NCBI RefSeq assembly: GCF_900105585.1
Contig: NZ_FNRT01000002.1
Span: 3,162,001 to 3,226,000, forward strand
Source: Nocardioides exalbidus
GTDB lineage: Bacteria > Actinomycetota > Actinomycetes > Propionibacteriales > Nocardioidaceae
Length of the DNA: 64,000 nucleotides
Reading direction: 5' to 3'
Each line of letters opens with the position of its first letter. The stretch's first letter is position 1. The notes below the pieces were generated by a model. It was not told where the DNA came from and made no database searches. It saw only the letters and a program-made list of their open reading frames with translations. Positions 38,717 to 48,250 of this stretch are shown one piece after another. Position numbers and translations under genes: made by a program.

Positions 38717-39883
38717 TCAGCGGGGAGACACCCTCAGCACACGGTCGTCGCTGCCGTTGTCGGTGGTCACGAGCAGGTCGCCGTCGCGGGCCGAGGTGAT
38801 CGAGCGGAGCCGCCCGAAGGCCTTCAGCTCCTCGGGCTGGGTGACCGACACGAGGGTGCCGTCGGCGTCGAACTCGAGGAAGAGGACCTCCGAGGCCTTG
38901 AGCGCCGCGACGGCGAGCGTGCCGTCGAGGTCGCCCCACTGCTTGCCGCGGACCCACGCCCCGCCCGACGTGGCGAGGGTCGGGTCGCCGGACGACCATC
39001 GCGCGTCCTGCTGCTCGCCCGGGAGCGCCTGGTCGGTCATCGGCACCGACTCGTCGTAGCCCGGGACCGGGTTCCAGCCGTAGTCGCCGCCGGGGACGAG
39101 CAGGTTCACCTCGTCGTCGCGGTAGCTGCCCTGCTCGACCGACCACAGCGTGCCGTCGGCGCGCTGGGCGAGGCCCTGGACGTTGCGGTGGCCGTAGGTC
39201 CAGACGAAGCGGCGGGCGGTGCCGGCGTCGGCGTAGGGGTTGTCCGCCATCGGCGCGCCGGTGCGCCGGTGGACCCGCAGCGTCTTGCCGCCGAGCGAGT
39301 CGAGGTCGCGCGGGTTGGTGCCGACGGCGGCGTCCCCCGTCCCGACGACGAGGGCGTCGCTGTCGCGGTCGAGCAGCAGCCGGCAGCCGCCGTGGCGTCC
39401 CGAGCTCGACGGCAGGCCGGTCAGGACGGTGCGGCGGTGGCTGAGCTTCTTCCACTTCCTGTCGACGCGCCAGCGGCTGACCTGCACGTGGTCACCGCCC
39501 TTCGCGCTGCCGTGGCAGGCCCACACCGTGCGCGACGGGGCGTCGACGGCGAGCGACATGAGGCCGGTCTCGCCGGACACCCACACCAGCTTCGAGAGGT
39601 CGGCGAGCGTGCGGCGCTTCCCGTGGCGTACGACGCTGAGGCGGGCGCGGTCGCGCTCGGAGACGACCAGCCGGCCGCCGGGCGCCTGCTGGACGTCCCA
39701 CGGGTTCGCCAGGCCCTTGGCGACGGTGCGGACCCGGAGCTCGGGCGCGCGTTCCGCCCGTTCCGCCCGGACCGCCGGGCGATCGGCTGGTGCGGCCACG
39801 GACGGCGGGAGCCCGGTCAGCAAGCCGCCCGCGAGGACGGCGACGGTCAGGGACAACGAGGTGGTGCGGAGGTGGGGGCGCAC
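38717..39883 (-). CDS. exported PQQ-type sugar dehydrogenase-like protein
   Basis: 388 residues from a GTG at 39883, giving a clean signal peptide (RTTSLSLTVAVLAGGLLTGL, cleavage near SVAAPA). The mature part is a beta-propeller resembling soluble glucose/sorbosone dehydrogenases: GLANPWDVQQAPGGRLVVSE, GETGLMSLAVD, YGHRNVQGLAQRADGTLWSV and GGDYGWNPVPGY. The oxidised sugar and whether PQQ is bound cannot be determined here. Tail-to-head with panB, 113 nt apart. Confidence 0.85.
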   Translation of the reverse strand: MRPHLRTTSLSLTVAVLAGGLLTGLPPSVAAPADRPAVRAERAERAPELRVRTVAKGLANPWDVQQAPGGRLVVSERDRARLSVVRHGKRRTLADLSKLVWVSGETGLMSLAVDAPSRTVWACHGSAKGGDHVQVSRWRVDRKWKKLSHRRTVLTGLPSSSGRHGGCRLLLDRDSDALVVGTGDAAVGTNPRDLDSLGGKTLRVHRRTGAPMADNPYADAGTARRFVWTYGHRNVQGLAQRADGTLWSVEQGSYRDDEVNLLVPGGDYGWNPVPGYDESVPMTDQALPGEQQDARWSSGDPTLATSGGAWVRGKQWGDLDGTLAVAALKASEVLFLEFDADGTLVSVTQPEELKAFGRLRSITSARDGDLLVTTDNGSDDRVLRVSPR

Positions 39884-39893
39884 CCCCGCGACG

Positions 39894-40808
39894 CTAGTCG
39901 AGGGCCGGGCCCAGCGGAAGGTCGTGCGCCACCATCGTGCTGCGCCGGGTGGTGGCGTACCCCAGCCGCGTGTTGAGCCCGCGCATCGCATCGTTGCCGT
40001 CCTGCGTCCAGGTGTAGACCTCGGTGATCCCGTGCCCGGCCGCCCACGCGAGGGTGCGCTGCTTCAGGTGGACCGCGAGGCCTCGCCCGCGCCAGTCGCG
40101 GCGCACGGCCGTCAACGCGTTCTCGGCCCGGTGCGGCACGTCGGTGTCGCGGATCAGGCCGGCGCAGCCGACGACCTCGCCGTCGTGGACCGCGAGGAAC
40201 ATCGGGTCGCCGAGCCAGCTCGTGGCCCATCGCTCCGGGGTCAGGTCGATCGAGGTCGAGAAGGCGAAGTCGCTCACGGCCTCCTTGCCGAGGCCGTCGT
40301 AGGCCGCTGCCCACAGGTCGGGGCGGTCCGACGCGAGGACCACGTCGACGCCCTCCGGGGCCGCACCCACCTGCGGGGCGGTGTCGAGGGTGAAGGTCTG
40401 CTCGATCTCGTTGTCGGTGTCCTCGAAGCCGTGCGCGTGGGCGAACTCGAGCGACCCGTCGTCGTCGACCGTGGCCCGGACGCGCGGCAGGTCCAGCGCC
40501 GCGAGGTGATCGGCGAGGTGGTGGAGCAGGGCGGTCCCGACGCCCCGCCGGCGGTGCTCGGGCAGCACCCGCGGCGCGAGCGAGCCCATTGCCGCCGCGT
40601 CCGAGCGGTCGGCGAAGCCCAGGCCGACGACGACGCCGCCCTCGCGCGCCAGCACCATCAGGCGGGTCGGGCTCGCGTCCTGCTTCTTCAGCTCCTCGAG
40701 GGAGTCGCAGCGCTCGTAGGGGAGCACCGCGATCCGGACCTGCCGCCAGGCCTCGTAGTCGGCGTCGGTGGTGCAGGGCGTGATCTCGATCGCCGGTGAA
40801 GTGGGCAT
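39894..40808 (-). CDS. GNAT acetyltransferase with two GNAT domains
   Basis: 304 residues from the ATG at 40808 (MPTSPAIEITPC). The first GNAT half has the acetyl-CoA motif PEHRRRGVGTALLHHL (about 109-124), the second RRDWRGRGLAVHLKQRTL (about 243-260). Such double-GNAT proteins occur in antibiotic and small-molecule acetylation, but the acceptor here is unknown. It starts just downstream of a repeat-rich gap and ends 11 nt before the sugar dehydrogenase start. Confidence 0.85.
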   Translation of the reverse strand: MPTSPAIEITPCTTDADYEAWRQVRIAVLPYERCDSLEELKKQDASPTRLMVLAREGGVVVGLGFADRSDAAAMGSLAPRVLPEHRRRGVGTALLHHLADHLAALDLPRVRATVDDDGSLEFAHAHGFEDTDNEIEQTFTLDTAPQVGAAPEGVDVVLASDRPDLWAAAYDGLGKEAVSDFAFSTSIDLTPERWATSWLGDPMFLAVHDGEVVGCAGLIRDTDVPHRAENALTAVRRDWRGRGLAVHLKQRTLAWAAGHGITEVYTWTQDGNDAMRGLNTRLGYATTRRSTMVAHDLPLGPALD

Positions 40809-40941
40809 GGGGGCACCGTAGGCGCGTCGGCTGCAACTCGTCCCAACCTTTTCGGCGTCCCATCCGGTTAAGACGGGTACGCCCACCTCACCGCGCTGAT
40901 CGCGGTCGCCCCCGACCTCGTGGTCGCGAACTGAGCCGTGA

Positions 40942-40996
40942 GTGGGGAACCGTCGGGTGGTCCAGCGGGCTGGTCCACGACCCGCCGGTTCCCCAC
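40942..40996. repeat. dispersed palindrome family A, copy 1
   Basis: Perfect outer arms GTGGGGAACCG (40942-40952) and CGGTTCCCCAC (40986-40996), with imperfect inner pairing (GGTCCA/TGGTCC). A second copy with the same arm ends is at 57832-57885. It lies in the 268-nt gap between the GNAT gene and nadE. Confidence 0.7.
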
Positions 40997-41000
40997 CTCG

Positions 41001-41040
41001 GAGGTTTCGAGGCTCGCTGCGCTCGCACCTCAGCCACCGT
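41001..41040. repeat. dispersed repeat family C, copy 1
   Basis: GAGGTTTCGAGGCTCGCTGC, then GCTCGCACCTCAGCCACC. It shares the core GGTTyCGA...CTCGCTGCGCTCGC..CTCA.CCA with 51282-51322. It directly follows family A copy 1. Confidence 0.65.
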
Positions 41041-41076
41041 GGCCTCTGCTCGCCCCGGGTTCCCTAGAGTGAGCGC

Positions 41077-43119
<2,043 letters not shown>

Positions 43120-43124
43120 TCGTG

Positions 43125-43262
43125 CTGGTGGGCGGTGTGTGAGCCACATTCCGCCGTCACGGAATGTGGCTGTGGCACCGCCGGCGCGCGTGTCGTCGTA
43201 CGCCGCGCCGGTGGGCGGTGCGTGAGCCACCTCGTCGAACCAGGGAATGTGGCTCACTCACC
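43125..43262. repeat. tandem pair of dispersed palindromes, family B
   Basis: Two related units. Copy 1 has a perfect 12-bp stem AGCCACATTCCG/CGGAATGTGGCT at 43142-43171. Copy 2 has GTGAGCCAC/GTGGCTCAC at 43222-43257, again with GGAATGTGGCT. Both are preceded by the same word GGTGGGCGGTGyGTGAGCCA, starting at about 43127 and 43210. They fill the gap between nadE and the next operator. A terminator role for copy 1 is possible. Confidence 0.7.
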
Positions 43263-43286
43263 GCTCGGGCCGAGATCCCCGGACGC

Positions 43287-43326
43287 CTTAACGCGCCCTT
43301 AGCCACGGGCTGGAGCGGGGTTAGCC
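43287..43326. promoter_or_regulatory. candidate response-regulator operator for system 2, site 1
   Basis: CTTAACG at 43287, CTTAGCC at 43298 and GTTAGCC at 43320: phases of 11 and 22 nt, so all on one DNA face. The same word pair occurs at 46290-46307 upstream of the response regulator. The last copy lies where a -35 element would be, with TGTCAT at 43345-43350 as a possible -10. Confidence 0.65.
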
Positions 43327-43386
43327 GCGCTCCGACGAACCTCCTGTCATGACGCCGCACCCGGCGTCGGACACCGAGGAGGAATC

Positions 43387-43767
43387 GTGAAGAAGGCAGT
43401 CATCGGCGGCGTCGCCGCGGCGGCGGTCGTCATCGGAGCAGGCAGCTGGTGGGCGATCGACAGCCAGGTCGAGGCCCAGACCACCGAGCGCGGCACCTGC
43501 GGCGGCGCGACGTGGGAGCTCAGCGCGGAGGGCGAGGACGGCGGCACCGAGGTCAGCGCCGAGCTGCAGTCGAGCGGCCCGGGCGAGGAGTGGCAGGTCG
43601 ACCTGTCCCGCGACGACGCCTCGTTGCTGTCGGGCACCCGCACGACCGACGAGGACGGCGAGATCGACGTCGACGCCTACAGCTCCGGCAACCCCGGGGA
43701 CGCGACCTACGCCGTCACCTTCACGCCCGCCGAGGGCGAGCCCTGCACGGCCACCCTCGGCTCCTGA
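43387..43767 (+). CDS. small exported protein, tandem family 1, copy 1
   Basis: 126 residues. Start at GAGGAATCGTG, using GTG at 43387. Signal peptide or anchor KKAVIGGVAAAAVVIGAGSW. The mature part is about 95 residues, beta-rich and acidic, with two cysteines (ERGTCGGATWELS and GEPCTATLGS) at opposite ends that could form a disulfide. It shares the pattern RGTCxGATxEL...EW.V...DxGExD.D...C with the next gene. No known family recognised. It is preceded by the system 2 direct repeats. Confidence 0.78.
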   Translation: MKKAVIGGVAAAAVVIGAGSWWAIDSQVEAQTTERGTCGGATWELSAEGEDGGTEVSAELQSSGPGEEWQVDLSRDDASLLSGTRTTDEDGEIDVDAYSSGNPGDATYAVTFTPAEGEPCTATLGS

Positions 43768-43774
43768 GCCACCC

Positions 43775-43807
43775 AGCCCCATCCCAGCCCCATCCCAGCC
43801 CCATCCC
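43775..43807 (+). repeat. three tandem copies of an 11-nt unit
   Basis: AGCCCCATCCC repeated three times without interruption, in the 67-nt gap between the two tandem exported-protein genes. It may be replication slippage; the 11-nt period equals one DNA turn, so protein binding is conceivable. Confidence 0.75.
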
Positions 43808-43834
43808 CGCAGCAGCACCCACAGAGGAGATCCC

Positions 43835-44212
43835 ATGAAGAAGCTCATCGCCACCACCACCCTCGTCGCCACCGCCGCGACCGGCACGGCCGTCCTGGTG
43901 TCCTCGCCGGCCAGCGCGGACGTCGAGAAGCGCGGCACCTGCGCCGGCGCGACGTTCGAGCTCAACGTCGACCGTGAGCGCGGCGGCTACGACGTCGACG
44001 CCGACATCGAGGGCGCCCGCGCCTACAGCGAGTGGAAGGTCGCCGTGCGCCACAACGGCAAGGTCGCCGTCTCGCGCACCATCACCGCCGACGACGAGGG
44101 CGAGCTCGACCTCGACACCTTCCGCAAGAACCTGCGTGGCAAGGACACCTTCAAGCTCACGGTGACCCCGGCTGGTGCCGGCTCGTGCTCGGTGAAGGTC
44201 TCCGTGGCCTGA
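43835..44212 (+). CDS. small exported protein, tandem family 1, copy 2
   Basis: 125 residues. ATG after GAGGAG. Clear signal peptide KKLIATTTLVATAATGTAVL with cleavage near SPASA. The mature domain aligns with copy 1: EKRGTCAGATFELN, YSEWKVAVRHNGK, ADDEGELDLDTFRKNL and GSCSVKV. Copy 2 is basic where copy 1 is acidic, suggesting divergence after duplication. A strong terminator follows, shared with the convergent histidine kinase gene. Confidence 0.8.
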   Translation: MKKLIATTTLVATAATGTAVLVSSPASADVEKRGTCAGATFELNVDRERGGYDVDADIEGARAYSEWKVAVRHNGKVAVSRTITADDEGELDLDTFRKNLRGKDTFKLTVTPAGAGSCSVKVSVA

Positions 44213-44233
44213 TCCACCTCTGCGCACGGGCAG

Positions 44234-44277
44234 GAGCCCGGGTCAGACCGTCCTCAGGGAGACGGCGACCCGGGCTC
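44234..44277. terminator. bidirectional terminator
   Basis: Perfect 11-bp arms GAGCCCGGGTC/GACCCGGGCTC with an inner CCGTC/GACGG stem. It begins 21 nt after the exported-protein stop and overlaps the 3' end of the histidine kinase gene. It serves both convergent units. Confidence 0.7.
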
Positions 44278-45544
44278 CTCCCATGTCCGAGGTGCCGGTC
44301 GTGAGGGAGCCGCCGGAGTCCTGCGCGGTGCGAGCGGCGATCGAGAGCCCGAGCCCGGTCGAGCCGGCGCCGCTCTCGCCCCGCCCGGTGGCGTCGAGAC
44401 CGGCGGGCAGCCCGGGCCCGGCGTCCTCGACGACCAGGTCGACGCCTTCGTCGGCGGAGGTCAGCGTGATGCGTACGCCGGCGTCGTCGGGGGTGTGGGA
44501 GAAGACGTTGTCCAGGAGGACGTCCACCATGGCCTCCAGGTCGGCACTGCTGGCGCGCAGCAGCGGCCCGGAGGTCGCGAGGTCGACCTCGTAGGTGCGG
44601 CCCTGGTCCTCGGCGAGCGCCTCCCAGTGGCGTACGCGCTCGGCGATGACGGCGACCGCGTCGGTGCGCGGGTCGAGGCCCTCGCGCTCGGAGCGCCGGG
44701 CCTCGCGGACGATCTCGTCGACGGTGGCCTGGAGGGAGTCGAGGTCGGCGCCGAGCCGCTCGCGCAGGTCGTCGTCGGCCACCGTCTCGACGCGGAGACG
44801 GAGCGCGGTGACGGGGGTGCGCAGGCGGTGGGAGAGGTCCGCCACGCTCTCGCGCTCGCGGGCCAGGAGCAGCTGGATGCGACCCACCAGGCGGTCGATG
44901 GCGCCGCCCAGCTCCTGCACCTCCGCGGGGCCGTGGACCGCGGCGACCGGCTCGATGGTGCCGGTGCTGCCCAGGGACTGCGTGTGCTCGGCCAGCTGCC
45001 GGATCGGCTGCACGAACGAGCGCCCGAGCCGGTCGACGACGATCAGCGACCCGGCGAGCAGGGCGATCGCCAGCAGGGCGAGCAGGGCCCACGCGGCGCC
45101 GACGACCGAGTCGATCCCGGGCTCGTCGACGACCACCCGGATGACCGGGGTCGCGGAGGGGAGCGCGGAGTTCCCGCCGCGCGACACGGGCACCAGGATC
45201 TGCGACCCGCCCCCCACGTCGTCGACCCGGGCGCGCCCGGTGTTGCGGGCGTCGAGGACCCTCCAGTCCTCGCCCTCGTCGGGGCCCACCCCGATGCCGT
45301 CGGGGAAGAGCACGGTGACCTGGGTGTGGCGCTCCTCGTCGTTGAGCTTGTCGACGTACTGCGCCACCGAGCCCTTGTCGTCCGAGCGCGACACGACCGT
45401 CTCGACCGCCTGCACCTCGAGCGCGGCCCGCGCCAGCCGGTCCTCCAACGCATAGCTGCGGACCAGGATGGCCATCGGCACGAGCATGGCCAGCAGCACC
45501 ATCGAGATCGCCGCCGCGGCGGTGATCAGGAGGCTGCGGCGCAC
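44243..45544 (-). CDS. sensor histidine kinase (system 2)
   Basis: 433 residues, GTG start one base after the response regulator stop. TM1 at about 6-28 and TM2 at about 148-170 enclose a sensor domain of about 120 residues. HAMP-like region, then the HisKA box with H239 in ADLSHRLRTP. The ATPase has LLDNVFSHTPDDAG, EDAGPGLPAG and GSTGLGLSIAART. The unusual DLSHRLRTP box is the form common in actinobacterial kinases. It pairs with the adjacent regulator. The signal is unknown; flanking exported proteins hint at an envelope cue. Confidence 0.92.
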   Translation of the reverse strand: MRRSLLITAAAAISMVLLAMLVPMAILVRSYALEDRLARAALEVQAVETVVSRSDDKGSVAQYVDKLNDEERHTQVTVLFPDGIGVGPDEGEDWRVLDARNTGRARVDDVGGGSQILVPVSRGGNSALPSATPVIRVVVDEPGIDSVVGAAWALLALLAIALLAGSLIVVDRLGRSFVQPIRQLAEHTQSLGSTGTIEPVAAVHGPAEVQELGGAIDRLVGRIQLLLARERESVADLSHRLRTPVTALRLRVETVADDDLRERLGADLDSLQATVDEIVREARRSEREGLDPRTDAVAVIAERVRHWEALAEDQGRTYEVDLATSGPLLRASSADLEAMVDVLLDNVFSHTPDDAGVRITLTSADEGVDLVVEDAGPGLPAGLDATGRGESGAGSTGLGLSIAARTAQDSGGSLTTGTSDMGGARVAVSLRTV

Positions 45545-45545
45545 C

Positions 45546-46250
45546 TCAGCCGTCCTGCGGCGAGGGAAGGTCCGGAGCCGTGAGGCGTACGCCGACCCCG
45601 CGGACGGTGGTCAGGTAGCGCGGGTCGGCGGCGGTCTCGCCGAGCTTGCGGCGCAGCCAGGACAGGTGGACGTCGACGGTCTTGTCGGATCCGCCCCACG
45701 GCTGGCGCCAGACCTCGACGAGCAGGTCGCGCTTGGTGACGACCTCGCCCGGACGCTCGGCGAGGTGGGCGAGCAGGTCGAACTCGCGCGGCGTGAGCTC
45801 GACCTCGGCGCCGTCGAGGTGCACGCGCCGACCGGCCAGGTCGACCGACAGCCCGCCGACGGTCAGGGTCCTCGGTCCCTCGCGACCGGACGCGGCGCGC
45901 CGCAGCACCGCCCGCACCCGCGCGTCGAGCTGGGCGCTGGTGAACGGCTTCACGACGTAGTCGTCGGCGCCGGCGTCGAGGGCGCCGACCAGCGACGGGT
46001 CGTCGGCGCGCGCGCTCGCGATGATCACGGGGACCTGGCTGACCGCGCGGAGCATGGACAGCACCTGGGTGCCGTCGACGTCGGGGAGACCGAGGTCGAG
46101 CACGACCAGGTCGGGGGAGGAGTCGACGGCGAGCTGCAGCCCACCCATCCCGGTGGGGGCCGAGGTGACCGTGTGCCCGGCCTCGCGCAGGCCACGGACC
46201 AGCAACGGCCGGATCCGGTCGTCGTCCTCGATGATCAGCACCTCGGCCAC
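45546..46250 (-). CDS. OmpR/PhoB-family response regulator (system 2)
   Basis: 234 residues, GTG start. Receiver: E8/D9/D10, D52 in LDLGLPDVDG and K105 or nearby in VVKPF. The DNA-binding winged helix ends VDVHLSWLRRKLG...VRGVGVRLTAPD. First gene of the operon with the kinase. A pair of CTTA-type 11-nt repeats lies 40-57 nt before its start, consistent with autoregulation. Confidence 0.93.
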   Translation of the reverse strand: MAEVLIIEDDDRIRPLLVRGLREAGHTVTSAPTGMGGLQLAVDSSPDLVVLDLGLPDVDGTQVLSMLRAVSQVPVIIASARADDPSLVGALDAGADDYVVKPFTSAQLDARVRAVLRRAASGREGPRTLTVGGLSVDLAGRRVHLDGAEVELTPREFDLLAHLAERPGEVVTKRDLLVEVWRQPWGGSDKTVDVHLSWLRRKLGETAADPRYLTTVRGVGVRLTAPDLPSPQDG

Positions 46251-46289
46251 GCGGTGACCGTACCGTCCGGTGCCACGCCTGCCGTGCCC

Positions 46290-46307
46290 CTTAGCGCTCC
46301 CTTAACC
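46290..46307. promoter_or_regulatory. candidate response-regulator operator for system 2, site 2
   Basis: CTTAGCG at 46290 and CTTAACC at 46301, exactly 11 nt apart, between the regulator start (46250) and the divergent gene start (46352). Same word as at 43287-43326. Confidence 0.65.
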
Positions 46308-46351
46308 ATCGCCTCACCTCGCACTGAGGTCGCAACGGGCACGATGGCCCG

Positions 46352-46783
46352 GTGAGACGTCGGATGCTGCTCGTCGGCCTGTGGGTGGCCACCACGGCTG
46401 TGGCCGTGGTGGTCGGCGTCCTCGCCATCTCGACGGTCGGCGCCACCATCCGGGACCGGGGACCGGTCGGTGACGAGGTCGCGCGCGACACCACCGCCGG
46501 CTCCACGTCGGTGCCGAGCCCCGAGGGCCCGGCCGTCGCCGACGCGATCACCGGTGAGTGGGGCGCCTTCGAGGTGGAGTGCCGCGACACCTGGGCCTAC
46601 GGCGTGGGCGTCCGCCCCGACCGGGCCAACGGGTGGCGGGTGGTCAGCTGGGAGAAGGGTCCCGACGACGACGTCGACGCGGTCTTCAGCGACGGTCGCA
46701 ACTCCGTCGACCTCGAGGTCTTCTGCAACCAGGGTCGGCCCACCCTCGCCGAGCTCGAGCGCAACACCCTGGGCGAGGACTGA
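46352..46783 (+). CDS. small membrane-anchored protein
   Basis: 143 residues from GTG 46352 (an in-frame ATG four codons later is also possible). One N-terminal transmembrane segment (LLVGLWVATTAVAVVVGVLA), then a Gly/Pro/Ser linker and a small extracytoplasmic domain with two cysteines (FEVECRDTWAY and LEVFCNQGRP). No family recognised. Divergent from the response regulator with the repeat operator between them, so it is a plausible target or sensor partner of system 2. Confidence 0.72.
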   Translation: MRRRMLLVGLWVATTAVAVVVGVLAISTVGATIRDRGPVGDEVARDTTAGSTSVPSPEGPAVADAITGEWGAFEVECRDTWAYGVGVRPDRANGWRVVSWEKGPDDDVDAVFSDGRNSVDLEVFCNQGRPTLAELERNTLGED

Positions 46784-46803
46784 GGACGCCGCGCGACCCG
46801 CGC

Positions 46804-46828
46804 AACGCCGGTGCGGGCTCGGTGCGTC
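46804..46828 (+). promoter_or_regulatory. candidate ECF-type promoter, CxGC gene 1
   Basis: CAAC (AAC at 46804-46806), 18 nt, then GGTGCGTC with CGTC at 46825-46828. It resembles the AAC-N16/17-CGTC pattern of actinobacterial ECF sigma promoters. The same CAAC...GGTGCGTC pair precedes the paralogous gene at 47570. It overlaps the small palindrome CTACC-GGG-GGTAG at 46828-46840. Confidence 0.4.
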
Positions 46829-46872
46829 TACCGGGGGTAGGAAGGACCCACCCTCACAGGAAGACGCACACC

Positions 46873-47490
46873 ATGACCTCACGCCTGCTCTCGGGAGCAC
46901 TGCTCGCCCTCCTCCTCGTCCCGACCGCCGCACCGGCGCTGGCCGCACCGGCGCCGACCGTCGACCGGTCGGTCGACCTGGCCGCTGCGAAGACCACGTT
47001 GACGATCCACGCCGCCGGCTGCGAGGGGTGCGAGATCACCGCGCACTCCGCCCTGACGTCCGACTACGAGGACGTCTGGGAGTCGAAGGAGGTCGAGGTC
47101 GTCGACGGGGTGGCGACGTTCCAGGTGCCGACCGACCGCACGGCCGGGCTGTCGCTGAGCCTCACGGCGCCGTGGGAGCGCCGCCTCGGCTACGTCACGG
47201 TCGTCGCGATGCGCTACGCGGGGACCCAGCCCGGCGACGTCATCGGCTACCGCGACGCGCGCACCGAGCGCCGGGCCACCGCCTGCTGGGGTGGCACCAC
47301 CGAGGAGTCCTTCGACATGACGATCCGCACCCGCAAGGTCCGCGTGGACGGGGTGGCCCCCGGCAAGGTGCCCGGCACCCTGGCCTGGGCGCGTACGACG
47401 CCCGAGTGGCTGGCGCCGATGCGCCGGGTCTGGAACGGCGTCATGGGCGAGCAGGACATCGACTTCTGCGAGCCCCCGGCCGAGGGATGA
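46873..47490 (+). CDS. exported CxGC protein, tandem family 2, copy 1
   Basis: 205 residues. ATG 46873 gives a good signal peptide (TSRLLSGALLALLLVPTAAP, then ALAAPA). The mature protein has four cysteines: CEGC in AAGCEGCEITAHS, one in ATACWGGT and one in DFCEPP. The first two form a CxxC motif. Mostly beta. It aligns end to end with the next gene: the pattern LT.....CxGCEI.........D...W.S...V.DG...F.V.........L...APWE....Y.T.VA.RY.G...GD is shared. No recognised family or enzyme motif. CxxC could bind metal or act in disulfide exchange. Confidence 0.75.
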   Translation: MTSRLLSGALLALLLVPTAAPALAAPAPTVDRSVDLAAAKTTLTIHAAGCEGCEITAHSALTSDYEDVWESKEVEVVDGVATFQVPTDRTAGLSLSLTAPWERRLGYVTVVAMRYAGTQPGDVIGYRDARTERRATACWGGTTEESFDMTIRTRKVRVDGVAPGKVPGTLAWARTTPEWLAPMRRVWNGVMGEQDIDFCEPPAEG

Positions 47491-47511
47491 GGGCAGCCCG
47501 GAAGCAGATGC

Positions 47512-47535
47512 AACCCTCCCGGACGAAGGTGCGTC
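47512..47535 (+). promoter_or_regulatory. candidate ECF-type promoter, CxGC gene 2
   Basis: CAAC (AAC at 47512-47514), 17 nt, then GGTGCGTC with CGTC at 47532-47535. Parallel to the element before CxGC gene 1. Confidence 0.4.
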
Positions 47536-47569
47536 CAGTGGGTGACAGATCACCTACGGGGAGAGAGAC

Positions 47570-48187
47570 ATGACCTTCCGCAGCACCACCATCCTGGCCA
47601 GGTCCGTCCTGACCGCCGCCGTCCTCACGGCCGCGCTCGTGCCGGCCGCCGCCACCGCGACACCTGACCGGTCCGCGGCCCAGCCCGGGGGCGCCACGCG
47701 CACCACGCTCACCTTCACCGTGGACGACTGCGACGGCTGCGAGATCCAGCTCGCCAACGCCCTCCAGACCCGCCACACCGACGTGAAGCCCTGGTCGTCG
47801 AGGACGAAGAAGGTCCGCGACGGCCAGGTCCGCTTCACCGTCGCCACCCGCAAGACGTGGGGCCTGTCGGTCACCGTCCGCGCGCCGTGGGAGGGCCAGA
47901 CCGGCTACCTCACGACCGTCGCGTGGCGCTACAACGGCAAGCTCCAGGGCGACCCGGTCACCCTCGAGGAGGCCGTGACGCGGAAGAAGGCCTCGGCCTG
48001 CTGGGAGGGCGTGCGCCGTCCCGACGTGACGGTCCCGCTCGTCGTCGAGGAGGTCGAGGTCGACGGCGTCCACGGCCGGGTGCCGGGAAGCATCGCCTTC
48101 GTCCCGGAGACGCAGAGCTGGCTCCACCCGATGCGCGAGGTCGAGGACGGCGTCCTCGGCTCGCAGGACGTCAACATCTGCTACTGA
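47570..48187 (+). CDS. exported CxGC protein, tandem family 2, copy 2
   Basis: 205 residues, exactly the length of copy 1. GGGGAGAGAGAC precedes the ATG. Signal peptide FRSTTILARSVLTAAVLTAA with cleavage near ATATPD. Cysteines are conserved in place: CDGC in DDCDGCEIQLAN, one in SACWEGV and one in NICY at the C-terminus. Copies diverge in charge but keep APWE and the second half VEVDGVHGRVPGSIAF...W..PM. Function unknown. It ends signalling locus 2; the next gene is on the other strand. Confidence 0.75.
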   Translation: MTFRSTTILARSVLTAAVLTAALVPAAATATPDRSAAQPGGATRTTLTFTVDDCDGCEIQLANALQTRHTDVKPWSSRTKKVRDGQVRFTVATRKTWGLSVTVRAPWEGQTGYLTTVAWRYNGKLQGDPVTLEEAVTRKKASACWEGVRRPDVTVPLVVEEVEVDGVHGRVPGSIAFVPETQSWLHPMREVEDGVLGSQDVNICY

Positions 48188-48250
48188 GCGACGTCCCGCA
48201 CGACCGTCCGGCCCCGGTGTGGCCGCCTCCTGCTCGGCCTCCCGGCCCGG

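Noticed and set aside
43125..43262. CRISPR array in the repeat-rich gap after nadE
   Set aside because: There are only two units, they are palindromic with no unique spacers of regular length, and no cas genes are nearby.
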